Notes under the pieces: model-generated
The model's input: the letters and a program-made list of their open reading frames with translations, nothing else
Told to the model about the DNA's origin: nothing
The model's database searches: none
Program-made: the position numbers and the translations under genes
DNA from: JAEUIE01 sp047602475
GTDB lineage: Bacteria > Planctomycetota > Planctomycetia > Gemmatales > HRBIN36
NCBI GenBank assembly: GCA_047602475.1
Contig: JASGHE010000003.1
Coordinates: forward strand, 248,001 to 312,000
Direction: 5' to 3'
Length of the DNA stretch: 64,000 nt
Part shown: piece by piece, positions 50,471-59,907 of the stretch
How the letters are laid out: every line of letters starts with the position of its first letter
How positions within the stretch are numbered: position 1 is the first letter of the stretch

Positions 50471-52982
50471 CAGAAGAAGGCGCAGGAGCCACCGGGGCAG
50501 GAGGAATGCTGCCCAGACCGACCGATTGCAGGGTCTGGTTGCCGACGTTCAGAGTGGCTCCAGCCGCCAGGGTCAGGTTGGTTAACGTGATCGGCCCGTA
50601 GCCCGATCCGCCGGTGATGCTCAACTTCAGATTAGTAGAGGCTCCGGCGGTGGTGATGGTAAAACTGCCGTCGAAGCCGGAGCGGACGAAGCCGAGCACG
50701 GTACCATCGGCCTGAGTGAGCAGCATGGGGATGCCGGCGACGGGGCGGCCTTGGCCATCGAGCAGATAACCTGTCAGGGTGGTGCCATCGTTGCTGGCCA
50801 ACTGGGCATCTTGTGTACTATCGCCATTGACCATGACGTTGCTGACTTTCTTAGCAACGTAGCCATCGCTCAAGATCGTCAGTTGATAGTTGCCGGAGGG
50901 TAGATAATCGAAGTCGTAGTCGCCGTTGTAGTCAGCATCGGTGACAACGAAGCGGTTGTCGGGTCCGTTGAGAGCTACCTTGGCAAAGGGCAGGGGTGCG
51001 CCGTCAGGGCCATAGATCGTGCCTTGAAGTGTGGACATGGTGCCCAAGGCGAAGCTGGATTGATTTGCACCGTTGCCCAGGGTGACGATCGTGCTTAATC
51101 CCTGATGATTGACACTGGTGGCCTCGATGCGATAGGTACCGGGCGTGAGATTATCCAGATGCACGGTTCCCGACAGGCCCATGCTGTCACCGAAGAGCAT
51201 GGCGCGGAAATCGTCGTTGCCCATTACCTGATAGATGACGTAGTCGATGAGATCGTCCTGCTCGCCGCTTGCTGAGAGCGAGAGATCCCAACTGGCGGTG
51301 CCGGCGACAAAGTTGATCGTGAGTTGATTGCCCGAGGCAATGACGATCCCGGTCTGCCGGGTGAACGTGCCTTGATCACCGATGGCGACGAGATCAAACG
51401 TGCCGGTCTGATCGAAGTCCATGGAGTACTGGCCGTTGGCATCGGTGTAGCCGGACAGCACTGGCTGGCCATTGATGTAAGCGAACACACCGACGTTCGC
51501 CAAGGGATCGCCGGTAGACGTGGTGATGGTGCCCGTGACCCGTGCCAGGCTGGGTGCTCGACTGAGGTTGGCTGTCACGGTCTCGCCTGCATTGCCCAGT
51601 ACAGTTACTGATTGCGAGGCCGTAGCATCATTGCCTGCCGTCGACAGGCTGACCACATAAGTGCCTGCGGCAAGGCTTTCAAAGTGATAATTCCCATTCT
51701 CGTCGGTGATGGCTGACAGTCTTCCGCCTGCCGGTGTGGTGAGCACTACCCCCTGACGAATGAGAGGCAGTCCGCTTCCCTGGAAGGTGGCTACGCCATT
51801 CACCGTGGCACCGGCGGTAATCTGGAGGAGAATACCGGTGGGATGATCGCCGGGAGCGATGGTGATGAAGTAGGGGTTGCTGATGCCGCTGGTCAAGCCG
51901 ACGACCTGCAAACGATAGTCGCCTGGGGCAACCTTATCCAGCCCGAAGTTGCCGTTGGCATCGGTCTGCATAGAGGAAAGCAATTGATTGTTGCCATCGT
52001 AGATGGCGACGGTGGCGTTGGCCGCCGGGGAGGCTGCTACCGTAGAGGTGACGGTTCCCCGCAGACTGGCGGTGGAGACCATCGTCACATCGGGCAGGAC
52101 CAGTACTTGCCCGGCGACCACATTGACGTTCTGAACGAAGACATCGTTGTAGCCGGGGAAGCTGAACTTGATGCGGTAGGACCCTGCGGGAAGGGCGTTG
52201 ATGGTGTACTGGTTGTTGAGCACGCTTGCCGAAGTGGAAAAGCCGGTCAACCCGTTCAAAGACGTGACGAGAACACTGAGCGAGCCGCTTGCAGGCGTCC
52301 CGCCATTGAAAACGACGTGGCCGCTGATGATGGCTTCGGTTGTCATGGCAATGTTGCGCACCAGGCCGTTCGTGCCGATGGCGATGGAAGTGGAATAGTA
52401 ATCGGCGTAGCCATTGGCGGAGGCGATGATGCGATAAGTGCCGGCGGGGATGCCTTCGAGCAGATAGGCCCCTGTGGAATCGGTACGAGTCTTAAACGTC
52501 TGGACGCCGCTTTGCAGGCGAACTACAGCGTTGTTCAAAGCGAAGCCGTCAAAGGAGGTGACGTAACCGCTGACACGAACACCACGGGTGGCAGTGAGAT
52601 GCACGCCGGTCACTGCCTGGCCGTTTTGAACAGTCACGGTCGGGTTGCCTGCGAGGAGGAACCCTTCGGGACGGAACGCATAAGTGCCATCGGGCACATT
52701 GGCAAAGAAGAAGGAGCCGTCATTCAGTATGACAGCGGGAATGGTGACATCGTTGGAGGCATCGAAGATCGTCAAACGACGTCCGGCCAACTTCACCTGG
52801 GGATCACTGCTGGTGACGATTCCCGATACGGAATGGCCTAATTGAGCCTGCGTTCGTGCCGATTCGAACTGGAGGAGGTTGAAGAGGGTCTGGTTGCTGC
52901 CATAGGCTTCGGGCATAAGGTTGGCGGCGTTGCTGAGAAACTGAATGTAATTGCCCTGCGTCGTGCCGATGCGGGACTTCAT
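50436..52982 (-). CDS. giant protein, carboxypeptidase-regulatory-like repeat segment
   Basis: 848 residues made of about twelve beta-sandwich repeats of the carboxypeptidase-regulatory/SpaA type, each with the pattern VSGIVTSSD...AVVRLQ...GAYLLEGIPAGTYRI, e.g. TDSTGAYLLEGIPAGTYRI and DANGNFGLDKVAPGDYRLQV. It begins with MKSRIGTTQGNYIQFLSNAA, which is the continuation of the previous segment once one G is restored near 53000, so the ATG is not the real start. Such repeats make long stalks in surface proteins. Confidence 0.75.
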   Translation of the reverse strand: MKSRIGTTQGNYIQFLSNAANLMPEAYGSNQTLFNLLQFESARTQAQLGHSVSGIVTSSDPQVKLAGRRLTIFDASNDVTIPAVILNDGSFFFANVPDGTYAFRPEGFLLAGNPTVTVQNGQAVTGVHLTATRGVRVSGYVTSFDGFALNNAVVRLQSGVQTFKTRTDSTGAYLLEGIPAGTYRIIASANGYADYYSTSIAIGTNGLVRNIAMTTEAIISGHVVFNGGTPASGSLSVLVTSLNGLTGFSTSASVLNNQYTINALPAGSYRIKFSFPGYNDVFVQNVNVVAGQVLVLPDVTMVSTASLRGTVTSTVAASPAANATVAIYDGNNQLLSSMQTDANGNFGLDKVAPGDYRLQVVGLTSGISNPYFITIAPGDHPTGILLQITAGATVNGVATFQGSGLPLIRQGVVLTTPAGGRLSAITDENGNYHFESLAAGTYVVSLSTAGNDATASQSVTVLGNAGETVTANLSRAPSLARVTGTITTSTGDPLANVGVFAYINGQPVLSGYTDANGQYSMDFDQTGTFDLVAIGDQGTFTRQTGIVIASGNQLTINFVAGTASWDLSLSASGEQDDLIDYVIYQVMGNDDFRAMLFGDSMGLSGTVHLDNLTPGTYRIEATSVNHQGLSTIVTLGNGANQSSFALGTMSTLQGTIYGPDGAPLPFAKVALNGPDNRFVVTDADYNGDYDFDYLPSGNYQLTILSDGYVAKKVSNVMVNGDSTQDAQLASNDGTTLTGYLLDGQGRPVAGIPMLLTQADGTVLGFVRSGFDGSFTITTAGASTNLKLSITGGSGYGPITLTNLTLAAGATLNVGNQTLQSVGLGSIPPAPVAPAPSSVGNRLHYPSAG

Positions 52983-53602
52983 GGCCGTCCAGACGGCACC
53001 CAGTCTGCATCTGAAATGCCCGTCGGTCGGGAAAGCGGTTCGATGTTGTCGAAGTTCATGGGTTGCGTATCGTCGGCGTGGATCGCAAAGACTTCGAGCG
53101 TAAACTTGTCGGCGGGGTTACGCAGCACTTTGAAGTAGAGCGGAATAGTCACTTCCTCGCCGGCACGCAGCACGCCGGGAAGGGCACCGGGATGGGCGGC
53201 GTAGACCTGCGTGAATGGCGTGGTGCCGTTCGGTTCTTTGTCGTTGGAAGTAAATTCAACGGTACTGATGAGGGTGCCTGTCGGGCTGCGTATCAGCAGA
53301 AGTGGCGACGGAATATCATTGGCGGTGGTGTTCTTGACCGTCACATGGAACGTGCTGTATCGAAGGAAGCGGGCTTCTTCGGGCAGGGCGATTTTGACCT
53401 GAACACCGTCAGCTAGCGGAACGATTGGACTAGCGTTAACGACGATCGGCGTCGGCGCGGTGAGGACCGTTCCGCTGGGAAGTATCGCCTGCAAAGTGTC
53501 AGTTTCCCGCAGGACGGTTGCGCAGATCGAACGTAGCCTGAGCGCTGGTGGTATCAATGAATGTGGTGTGTGTGGTACCCAATACGTTCCCGTTGGGGGC
53601 AA
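52979..53602 (-). CDS. giant protein, short middle segment
   Basis: About 207 residues. The first 35 are out-of-frame; the real sequence begins at RETDTLQAILPSGTVL. It contains VQVKIALPEEARFLRYSTFH and GEEVTIPLYFKVLRNPADKF, a domain of the bacterial Ig/'APHP'-like kind. The reading changes at about 53503 (one extra A in AAA) and at about 53000. Confidence 0.6.
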   Translation of the reverse strand: MPPTGTYWVPHTPHSLIPPALRLRSICATVLRETDTLQAILPSGTVLTAPTPIVVNASPIVPLADGVQVKIALPEEARFLRYSTFHVTVKNTTANDIPSPLLLIRSPTGTLISTVEFTSNDKEPNGTTPFTQVYAAHPGALPGVLRAGEEVTIPLYFKVLRNPADKFTLEVFAIHADDTQPMNFDNIEPLSRPTGISDADWVPSGRP

Positions 53603-55938
53603 CGAGTACGAAGCTGGTGCCTGGCAGAAAGATCAGTCCCGGCGATCTGAAATGTAGCGGAGCCGGCATTGCCGACCGAACCCGGTTGCACGACGTCAAT
53701 CGATGGGCCAGGCTGCGAGGCCAGGAGTGAGAACGATAGCGGGGAACCCTGAGGGCCGAAATCAGTGACGGCGACGATATAGCTGCCGCTGGCGAGGGAA
53801 GCGCACAGCGTGCCGGTCACTGGTTGTCCATTGAGGTTCTGAATGGCGAGGCCTACTTGCCCGCCACTGCCACGGGTCGCCGCCAGTCGGACGGCTTTAT
53901 CGCCGTCAGCAATATCGAGTTGGTAGTAGAGAGTTTGATTGACGGCAGTGAACTGATCGTTCAGCGGCGTGCCGAGCACCAGGTGGGGCAGGTTGACATT
54001 GATGAGGCTGGTCGAGGCACCAGTATTGTTGTCACGGTTTGATTCAGTGACAAGGTTCTTGCGATCAGCCTGGACGATGATGCGGTAAGCCCCTGAAGCA
54101 GGGGGCATGGTGACATCCATGCTGAAGGTGGAGAAGGTACCCGCTGCCAGGCCCGTGGCATGCCGGAAGGTGCCGAGCAGGATATCCGACGGATCGAGAA
54201 TATTATCCTTGGAAAGGTACAGGGCATCTGTCCAGCCCGAGGGAGCAGCGGCTTCGCCATAGTTGAACTCATACCAGTTGACCGTGATGGTGCGGCCGGG
54301 AGAGGTGGTCGCTACGCTGGAGATCGAGAAGGGAACCAGATCGGGCAGCTTTTGGGCGACGCCGAAGTCGATGCCTGTGACCGCACTTGTGGAGGTAGCC
54401 AGCGTCACGTCCTGCGACTGATTCCCCGTGGGGAACGTCTGGCTGTTGTTGACGGAGAGATTCATACGCAGGTGATTAAGCCCCGCTTCGAGGCCGAGCA
54501 GAGCGTAAGAGCCATCTGCCTGGGAGATGGCGAAGACTTCGTTGTTATCGAGGCTGCCATTGTTGTTGGCATCGATGTAGACGGTAATGTCGGCCAACCC
54601 CAGTTCGCCGGGATCCTGGGTGGTGTTGCGGTTCTTGTCGTCGAAGATCTTGCCGCGAATCGAACCGCTGGCGGTGGCTGTCGTGGCCAGGAAGACATCA
54701 TTGGCACGATTGACGTCGCCCGGAACCAGGTTGGACGAACCATGGTCGAAGAAGACGAGCGAACCATCGGCGGTGATGGAGATGTTGAAAGGCTGTGTCA
54801 CGCTTTGGCCGCCGGCGGCACCGCCATTACCCGTGACATCGGTGCTCAGCAGACGAGTCTTGCCCGCAGCAACGTCACGAACATAGACGTTGTACGGGTT
54901 GGATCCACTGGACTGGATTCCGGAGACCAGATCGGTGCCATTATGAGCAAAAGCCACGTAGCGACCGTCATCGCTGACCACGGGCTTGATGTAGACGCCG
55001 GATGCAGGTACACCGGTCGACGATCCCCCGGTACCGTTCACGTTAACGGAGACCATCCTGGTCTGCCCCGTCTGCAGGTCGCGCCAGTAGACGGTTTCGC
55101 CGCTCGTCGTCAGGCCGGTCACGAGGTTGTTTGAGAAACTGTAGAACACGGCGTAGCGGCCATCGCTGCTGAGCGACAGAGTATTTCCGCCGAGGTTGGA
55201 GGAGCTGGTTCCGTTGGCAGCCAGGGTGACTAACTGTGTCGTGCCGTTGGTCATGTCCCGAACAAAAAGCTGATTCGATCCGTTGGTGGTTTGACTGACA
55301 AGGTTGGTGGAAGCAGAGTTGAAGGCGACGAATCTGCCGTCGCTGGAAACATCTTCCAGCGTGCTGGACCGATCGCCGGTGCCATTTCCGGCCAGTCTTA
55401 CGCTGACTAGGGACAGGGCATCGGTGAGGCGATCATATCGGAATACATCGGAACCGACGTTGCTGTCACCGTTCGTCAGGTTGGTCGCAAGACTATGGAA
55501 AGTGAGGTAACGTCCATCGCCGCTGAGATTAACCTGGCTGCTGAAGTTATCTCCCGAACCGGTACCGGTCGTGTTCCTGCTGATGAGCCGTGTGGTGCCG
55601 GCGACCAGATCACGCAGGTAGATGTTGTCGCTTTGAATTGATCCCGACGCGAATGCCGTGTCGAGATTGGTGGCCGAGCTGACAAAGGCGATGTAGCGGC
55701 CGTCATCGGAAATAGCTGCCGGCCCGTAGGCGGATCTATTGCCCGGTACGCCCAGAGAATTGACGTTGACCTGCTTCGTGGTAGCGAGTTGTCGATCACG
55801 CACATAGGCATTCTGATTGGAAATGAATACCACATAGCGGCCATCGGGAGTCATGCTGGCTGATTCAATAGCTCTGGGGAAATAGCTGACGCCATCGTTG
55901 GCGATGCTGATGAGTTCGCGTGTTTGCCTGACGATCAA
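53554..55938 (-). CDS. giant protein, propeller, SdrD-B and CARDB segment
   Basis: 794 residues. The first part is propeller repeats with ISDDGRYIAFVSSATNL and SSDGRFVAFNSASTNLV, then FDDKNRNTTQDPGELGLADI (SdrD-B-like calcium-binding domain), then TVNWYEFNYGEAAAPSGWTD (CARDB-like domain). The N-terminal MIVRQTRELISIANDG is read into from the previous segment after one inserted A near 55922. The last residues are out of frame after 53625. Confidence 0.75.
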   Translation of the reverse strand: MIVRQTRELISIANDGVSYFPRAIESASMTPDGRYVVFISNQNAYVRDRQLATTKQVNVNSLGVPGNRSAYGPAAISDDGRYIAFVSSATNLDTAFASGSIQSDNIYLRDLVAGTTRLISRNTTGTGSGDNFSSQVNLSGDGRYLTFHSLATNLTNGDSNVGSDVFRYDRLTDALSLVSVRLAGNGTGDRSSTLEDVSSDGRFVAFNSASTNLVSQTTNGSNQLFVRDMTNGTTQLVTLAANGTSSSNLGGNTLSLSSDGRYAVFYSFSNNLVTGLTTSGETVYWRDLQTGQTRMVSVNVNGTGGSSTGVPASGVYIKPVVSDDGRYVAFAHNGTDLVSGIQSSGSNPYNVYVRDVAAGKTRLLSTDVTGNGGAAGGQSVTQPFNISITADGSLVFFDHGSSNLVPGDVNRANDVFLATTATASGSIRGKIFDDKNRNTTQDPGELGLADITVYIDANNNGSLDNNEVFAISQADGSYALLGLEAGLNHLRMNLSVNNSQTFPTGNQSQDVTLATSTSAVTGIDFGVAQKLPDLVPFSISSVATTSPGRTITVNWYEFNYGEAAAPSGWTDALYLSKDNILDPSDILLGTFRHATGLAAGTFSTFSMDVTMPPASGAYRIIVQADRKNLVTESNRDNNTGASTSLINVNLPHLVLGTPLNDQFTAVNQTLYYQLDIADGDKAVRLAATRGSGGQVGLAIQNLNGQPVTGTLCASLASGSYIVAVTDFGPQGSPLSFSLLASQPGPSIDVVQPGSVGNAGSATFQIAGTDLSARHQLRTRCPQRERIGYHTHHIH

Positions 55939-57070
55939 ACAGATATAGCTGGTTTCGGCTGTCGCCCGAGTAGAGGGTTGGCACCAGATCGGTAGCGTTG
56001 CTTATGAGCAGGACGAAGCGTCCGTCGGGAGAAGTGCTCAGGAGCTTGCTGCCATACTGGTAGAAATCGGAGAGTCCCCCGGCGGTGTAGTTCGTACTGA
56101 GGCTGGCTGCCGCCGCCGAGACCACGGAGACCGCATCGGAAGAACTATCGTAAAGGAAGACATCATCGACTTGGTTGTTGTCGTTCGTCAGATTGCTTGC
56201 CAGCGAGGTATAGGCGATGTGCTTACCATCATTACTAACTGAAAAACCGGCGGAAAGGATCAGAGCCGGGAACGAAGGAATCGTTCTACCATTGCTGGCG
56301 GCTCCACCGGGGGCATGGCTTGCCTGTTGAGTGACTCCGAGCTGCATGTCACGAACAAAGATGTCGGAGAAGCCGTTGTTATCACCGGCAACGTAGCCGT
56401 TTACGGAGCTCATGAAGCTGACGTACCGGCCATCGCTGGAGACGCCGATCAGGGTGGAGTTGTCATCCACTTGGGTGCCGTCGTTGAGCACCGTGACAGG
56501 GCTACTGGTGCCATTGGTAAGGTCCAAACGGTAAACACCACGACTGGGCGTGCCCTCCGGCGGGAAGAATGAAGAGGGGTCGTACTGGATAACGAGATAG
56601 TGGCCGTCGGCTGAGAATCGAAACTGATCAGCCGAGCCGTTGTTCCCGGAGCCTGGGGTGATCTCCAGTTGTTGGGTCGTGTTCAGGGTGGTATCACGCA
56701 GATAAGTGCGGGTACCGGTTAATCCCGACACTACGTTGGGTGTGCTGCTCTTGAACGCGACATAGCGACCGTCTCCGGAGACAGCCATGCTGCTCAGGCC
56801 GACTAATCCATCGATGCCGGTGCTGGAGATGCCGGCAGCCGTGCCGTTGGCGGCTACCGTCATGACGGAGATGGACTGGCTCTGTAGATCATACCGATAA
56901 ACATCATCACTATTGTTGGTGTCGCCGGCGACCAAGTTCAAATTCGTGACATAGAAGACGTATCGGCCATCGTTAGAGAAGACGGGTGGCCCGGAGAGCA
57001 CGGTGGTGCTGAATCCTCGATCGGGGTGGGGCGTCAGCCAGTGCAGCGTGCCGGTTTGCAGATCCTTCAC
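55865..57070 (-). CDS. giant protein, second propeller segment
   Basis: 401 residues of TolB/WD40-like propeller repeats, each about 45 residues, with VFSNDGRYVFYVTNLNLV, MAVSGDGRYVAFKSSTPNVV and IGVSSDGRYVSFMSSVNGYV. They mark a beta-propeller of the sort common in planctomycete surface proteins. It enters in frame from the N-terminal segment once a missing G near 57280 is restored, so 57070 is not a real start. Confidence 0.75.
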   Translation of the reverse strand: MKDLQTGTLHWLTPHPDRGFSTTVLSGPPVFSNDGRYVFYVTNLNLVAGDTNNSDDVYRYDLQSQSISVMTVAANGTAAGISSTGIDGLVGLSSMAVSGDGRYVAFKSSTPNVVSGLTGTRTYLRDTTLNTTQQLEITPGSGNNGSADQFRFSADGHYLVIQYDPSSFFPPEGTPSRGVYRLDLTNGTSSPVTVLNDGTQVDDNSTLIGVSSDGRYVSFMSSVNGYVAGDNNGFSDIFVRDMQLGVTQQASHAPGGAASNGRTIPSFPALILSAGFSVSNDGKHIAYTSLASNLTNDNNQVDDVFLYDSSSDAVSVVSAAAASLSTNYTAGGLSDFYQYGSKLLSTSPDGRFVLLISNATDLVPTLYSGDSRNQLYLFDRQANTRTHQHRQRWRQLFPQSY

Positions 57071-57663
57071 ATAACCATCGCCATCATGGTTAGTGTCAGC
57101 AGCGAGTATGTCGGAATAGTTGCCGTGGAAGGCGATGTAGCGCCCGTTCGCCGACAGAGAGGCAAACGAAGCGGACCCACTGGCGGCGACGACCCCGCCT
57201 GGAGTCGTGGTAACGAGGCGAGTGGTATTGGTATTGAGATCACGAACATAGAGTTGGCCATTGCTGGCAGTAAAGGCGACAGGTGCCCGTCGTTGCTTAT
57301 CACTGGCCGCGACGCATCAAGAGGGTTGCCTGCAGGATCAAAGCTGATCAGGTTGGTCTGCCCCGTGATGGCATCACGCACAAAGACCTGCCGGGCCTGC
57401 CCCAACCCGCCGGTGGGAGCGAGGACACTGTTGACAGCCAGGTTGCCGGCGTAACTCTCGAAGGCAATGAGGGTGCCATCGCCGCTGATGGATGGGCCGC
57501 CGGAGGGGGCGTTACCGGTGGTTCCCCACCAACTGGGGTCAGCGGTGGTCAGCACACTGAGGGCCAGAAGGTCTCGCCGTTCCAGGGTTTCGAGCATCAG
57601 CCGAACACGTTGCCAGCGGCTGGCCGGTTTGGAGGTGGGTTTACGACGATTGGTGCGGTTCAT
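57067..57663 (-). CDS. giant protein, N-terminal segment
   Basis: First 198 residues as written, of which about 130 are in frame. RVRLMLETLERRDLLAL is the planctomycete LEPxxR-like motif at the head of exported giant proteins; no classic signal peptide follows. The first propeller repeats start with SGDGTLIAFESYAGNLAVNS. The frame breaks near 57280, after RPVISNDGHL, where the correct reading continues as VAFTASNGQLYVRDLN. Confidence 0.72.
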   Translation of the reverse strand: MNRTNRRKPTSKPASRWQRVRLMLETLERRDLLALSVLTTADPSWWGTTGNAPSGGPSISGDGTLIAFESYAGNLAVNSVLAPTGGLGQARQVFVRDAITGQTNLISFDPAGNPLDASRPVISNDGHLSPLLPAMANSMFVISIPIPLASLPRLQAGSSPPVGPLRLPLCRRTGATSPSTATIPTYSLLTLTMMAMVM

Positions 57664-57820
57664 GGAGGTGCTCGATAGGCCCGACGATACTGGATCAAAG
57701 CGGAAATATCCGCTGAGTGGGGTCTACGAACGAGCTAGTCCTGATCTTTCAAGAAAAGTGGGTAATTTGATGGAAGTGTAGAGTCTGACGAGCCTATGAC
57801 ACAATCGGGTATGAACGAAC

Positions 57821-57850
57821 AAAGCCTGCCATGAAATCATGGCAGGCTTT
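57821..57850. terminator. perfect 13-bp palindrome, probable terminator
   Basis: AAAGCCTGCCATG, a four-base loop, and CATGGCAGGCTTT form a perfect stem flanked by runs of A and T, on either strand. It lies downstream of the barrel-protein gene (stop 57937) on the minus strand. Confidence 0.65.
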
Positions 57851-57862
57851 CAGTGTTCTTCA

Positions 57863-57928
57863 CTGTAGCGGAACTCGCCAAGAGTTCCGTTCATGTTCAG
57901 ACCGGAAGCCTGGCGACTTCCGCTACAG
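57863..57928. repeat. double-hairpin repeat after the barrel-protein gene
   Basis: Outer arms CTGTAGCGGAA and TTCCGCTACAG enclose two hairpins, CGGAACTC/GAGTTCCG and CGGAAG/CTTCCG. The design is the same as in the GTGGCAGGGG elements but the sequence differs. It begins about 8 bp after the stop of the barrel protein at 57937. Confidence 0.75.
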
Positions 57929-57936
57929 CTGTTAGC

Positions 57937-58860
57937 TTAATATCTCCAGCCGACTTCGAGCATGAGCTTAATCTGGCCGGTGCCGTTGTTGTTATCGACG
58001 AGGTGGTTGAAGTATTCTCGTTGCCATTCTACCCGGGTGCCGACGATGAAATCGTGAGTGCGCTGGGGGAAGATCATGTTGAAGCTGCTGCCGAGAAAGA
58101 AACCCTGCATCACTTCGGAGGAGTGGAAATCGTTTGGGTTGTAATTCGGAATATCACCGGGCTGAAGGCCGGTTCGATTGTTGACATCCGTCTTGATGCT
58201 GGCCTGCCCCCAGACACCGCCGACGTCTCCGCCCCACGAGTAGTAGAGACAGTCGAACCAGGTGGAGTGCCAGTAGAACTCGCGGCCAAAGGCGATGCGG
58301 GCGGCGGTGCGAGACAGTTCGCGAACTCCTAGGGAAGTCGTTGAAGTCACCTGCGTGGGGATGCCGTTCCGAGTGACTGTGATGGTTCCGGTGCGCTCGA
58401 TGACACTGGTACTTGGGCTGTCGCCACGGTTGTACTGATAGCCCAGGCCGAGGTCGCCATACCAGGCGGAACTGCGGTCTGCGTTGTAGTAGAAGCTGCG
58501 AATGCCGCCATCGACGCCTGCTCCGCCGGCCAGTACCTGAGAGAGCGAGCCTGACCCTTCCACCACCGCGCCGAAGGGGCGAACATACACTTCAAAGGGA
58601 CTGAAGAGCGAATAGGGTGGTCCGCCGGGAGGAAAATCGGTTCGCGGATCAAGCTGCATCGTGACCGGGCCGGTGGGCAGCGGTGCCTTGAGTGGATCGT
58701 TCAGAAAGGTCGTGAACTGTTTCTCGGTCGGCGGAGTGGGGGCAACTTGTTCCGCAGGCGCGGGTGCTGGAGTTGTCGGAGCAGGCGTTTGCGCGAAACT
58801 GCTGACTGCTGAGCAGGCAACGAACACCAGTACCAGGCTCAATCGATGGATGGAATTCAC
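57937..58860 (-). CDS. exported beta-barrel-like protein
   Basis: Protein of 307 residues with a signal peptide (HRLSLVLVFVACSAVSSFA), a Pro/Ala-rich linker, and alternating hydrophobic strands such as GSGSLSQVLAGGAGVDGGIR, YGDLGLGYQYNRGD and WWGDVGGVWGQASIK-type sequence ending in the aromatic LMLEVGWRY, typical of outer-membrane barrels. A GTG start at 58860 with GGAGAG upstream is used; the longer frame to 58911 would spoil the signal. The role is unknown; porin-like planctomycete proteins have this look. Confidence 0.68.
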   Translation of the reverse strand: MNSIHRLSLVLVFVACSAVSSFAQTPAPTTPAPAPAEQVAPTPPTEKQFTTFLNDPLKAPLPTGPVTMQLDPRTDFPPGGPPYSLFSPFEVYVRPFGAVVEGSGSLSQVLAGGAGVDGGIRSFYYNADRSSAWYGDLGLGYQYNRGDSPSTSVIERTGTITVTRNGIPTQVTSTTSLGVRELSRTAARIAFGREFYWHSTWFDCLYYSWGGDVGGVWGQASIKTDVNNRTGLQPGDIPNYNPNDFHSSEVMQGFFLGSSFNMIFPQRTHDFIVGTRVEWQREYFNHLVDNNNGTGQIKLMLEVGWRY

Positions 58861-59036
58861 GTTCGACTCTCCCCCGTCAGTGCGCCTGTACCGCGTCCTC
58901 ACACGGCGCACATGGAGTTATTATCGGCTGAATCTGTAGCGGTAATCAGCGATTTAACGACTGTAGGGGCCGAATAGCTTGCCTGGTTTAATGAAGACCA
59001 TCGTCGATTAAGATACCGCTCACCCCAGATTATTAT

Positions 59037-59075
59037 CCCTCACCCCCAACCCCTCTCCCCTGGGGGGAGAGGGGA
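59037..59075. repeat. CCCCTCTCCC repeat, single copy
   Basis: CCTCACCCCCAACCCCTCTC followed by CCCTGGGGGGAGAGGGG, the same dispersed repeat as 25248-25422 and 39384-39420. It lies upstream of the sigma-factor gene. Confidence 0.75.
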
Positions 59076-59164
59076 GACTGGGTAATCTGGAACATCTCCG
59101 CCTGGCGTTCAGTTTCGACCTATACTTCTTCCAGCCCTAATCCCTCTCACGACGAGGATGTCGC

Positions 59165-59865
59165 GTGACGCCTGTCCCTGCCCAACGACTATCGCGCCTG
59201 GATGCTATCACTACCCACTGGTCACGAGTTGATGATCCGTCGTATTTCGTACTCAGATACGAACTGGCGGTTCGCAAGTACCTGGCTTCTCTGCTCAAGA
59301 ACCCTGACGAAGTGAATGATGTTATTCACGAGGTGCTGGTCGGCATTCTCAAGCGGGGCCTGGGCCAGATCAAGGATAACGCCGGGCGTTTCCGGGACTA
59401 CCTTCGCACCTCGCTTCGCCATGCCGTGTTTCAGTATTGTGCAAGAAGGCCAAGACGGCTGGTTCCGAGACGGTGCCCGAGGATGTGATTGATGAGCAGC
59501 CCTCGGTCGCTGAGGAAATGGATCGAGTCTGGCTCAGCCAATGGCGCGAGTGCCTGCTGGACCGTACCTGGAAGACCTACAAGCACCAACAGGATCAGGG
59601 CAAGATCACCAGCGGCTACTACACTGTTTTGAAACTGGCGGTCGAGTGTCCCGGGATGACCTCTACCGCGCTGGCTGCCCGGGCTGAGGCGGAATTACAA
59701 AGACCCATCCGCCCTGATACCTATCGGCAACTGCTGCGCCGAGCTCGACGGCGGTTCGCTGAGCTGTTGCGTGATGAGGTAGCTCGCACGCTGGATGACC
59801 CGACGCCCGAAGCGCTCGTCGATGAGTTTATTGACCTTGGCATGCTCGATTACATGCGCGACTGA
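59165..59865 (+). CDS. ECF-like RNA polymerase sigma factor, frameshifted
   Basis: Two overlapping frames (59165-59488 and 59437-59865) form one protein of about 233 residues after a frame change near 59440-59445. The first part has NPDEVNDVIHEVLVGILKRG and RFRDYLRTSLRHAVFQY (sigma region 2 style); the second has CLLDRTWKTYKHQQDQGKIT and RPDTYRQLLRRARRRFAELL (region 4 style helix-turn-helix). The pattern is that of planctomycete ECF-like sigma factors, often near kinases, none of which is here. GAGG precedes the GTG start. The reading after Y-C- changes to KKAKTAGSETVPEDV. Confidence 0.62.
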
Positions 59866-59907
59866 CATTCATCCGAAGCTGCAGCATAAGCTGGAGCGTG
59901 AATAAGA

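Larger units (their letters stand above)
48050..57663 (-). pseudogene. giant secreted protein gene (about 3,200 residues) broken by six frameshifts
   Basis: Reading on the minus strand from 57663, the protein starts with a basic leader and LETLERRDLLA, the planctomycete export-associated motif, continues through two long TolB/WD40-like beta-propeller regions, an SdrD-B-like domain, a CARDB domain, a series of carboxypeptidase-regulatory-like repeats, a large unassigned region and ends with a dockerin-like EF-hand pair (DTNGDGQVNAADVAIFNAAF and DWNNDGKINDIDRRVFQTRI). Frame changes lie near 57280, 55922, 53625, 53503, 53000 and 50469. Each can be repaired with one base, several in short homopolymers, and no in-frame stop is needed elsewhere. 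So it is one gene, and the breaks are either assembly indels or decay. Segments are listed separately with their domains. Confidence 0.8.

Noticed and set aside
51843..52841. 332-codon open frame antisense to the giant gene
   Set aside because: Shadow; the sense strand has clear domain repeats.
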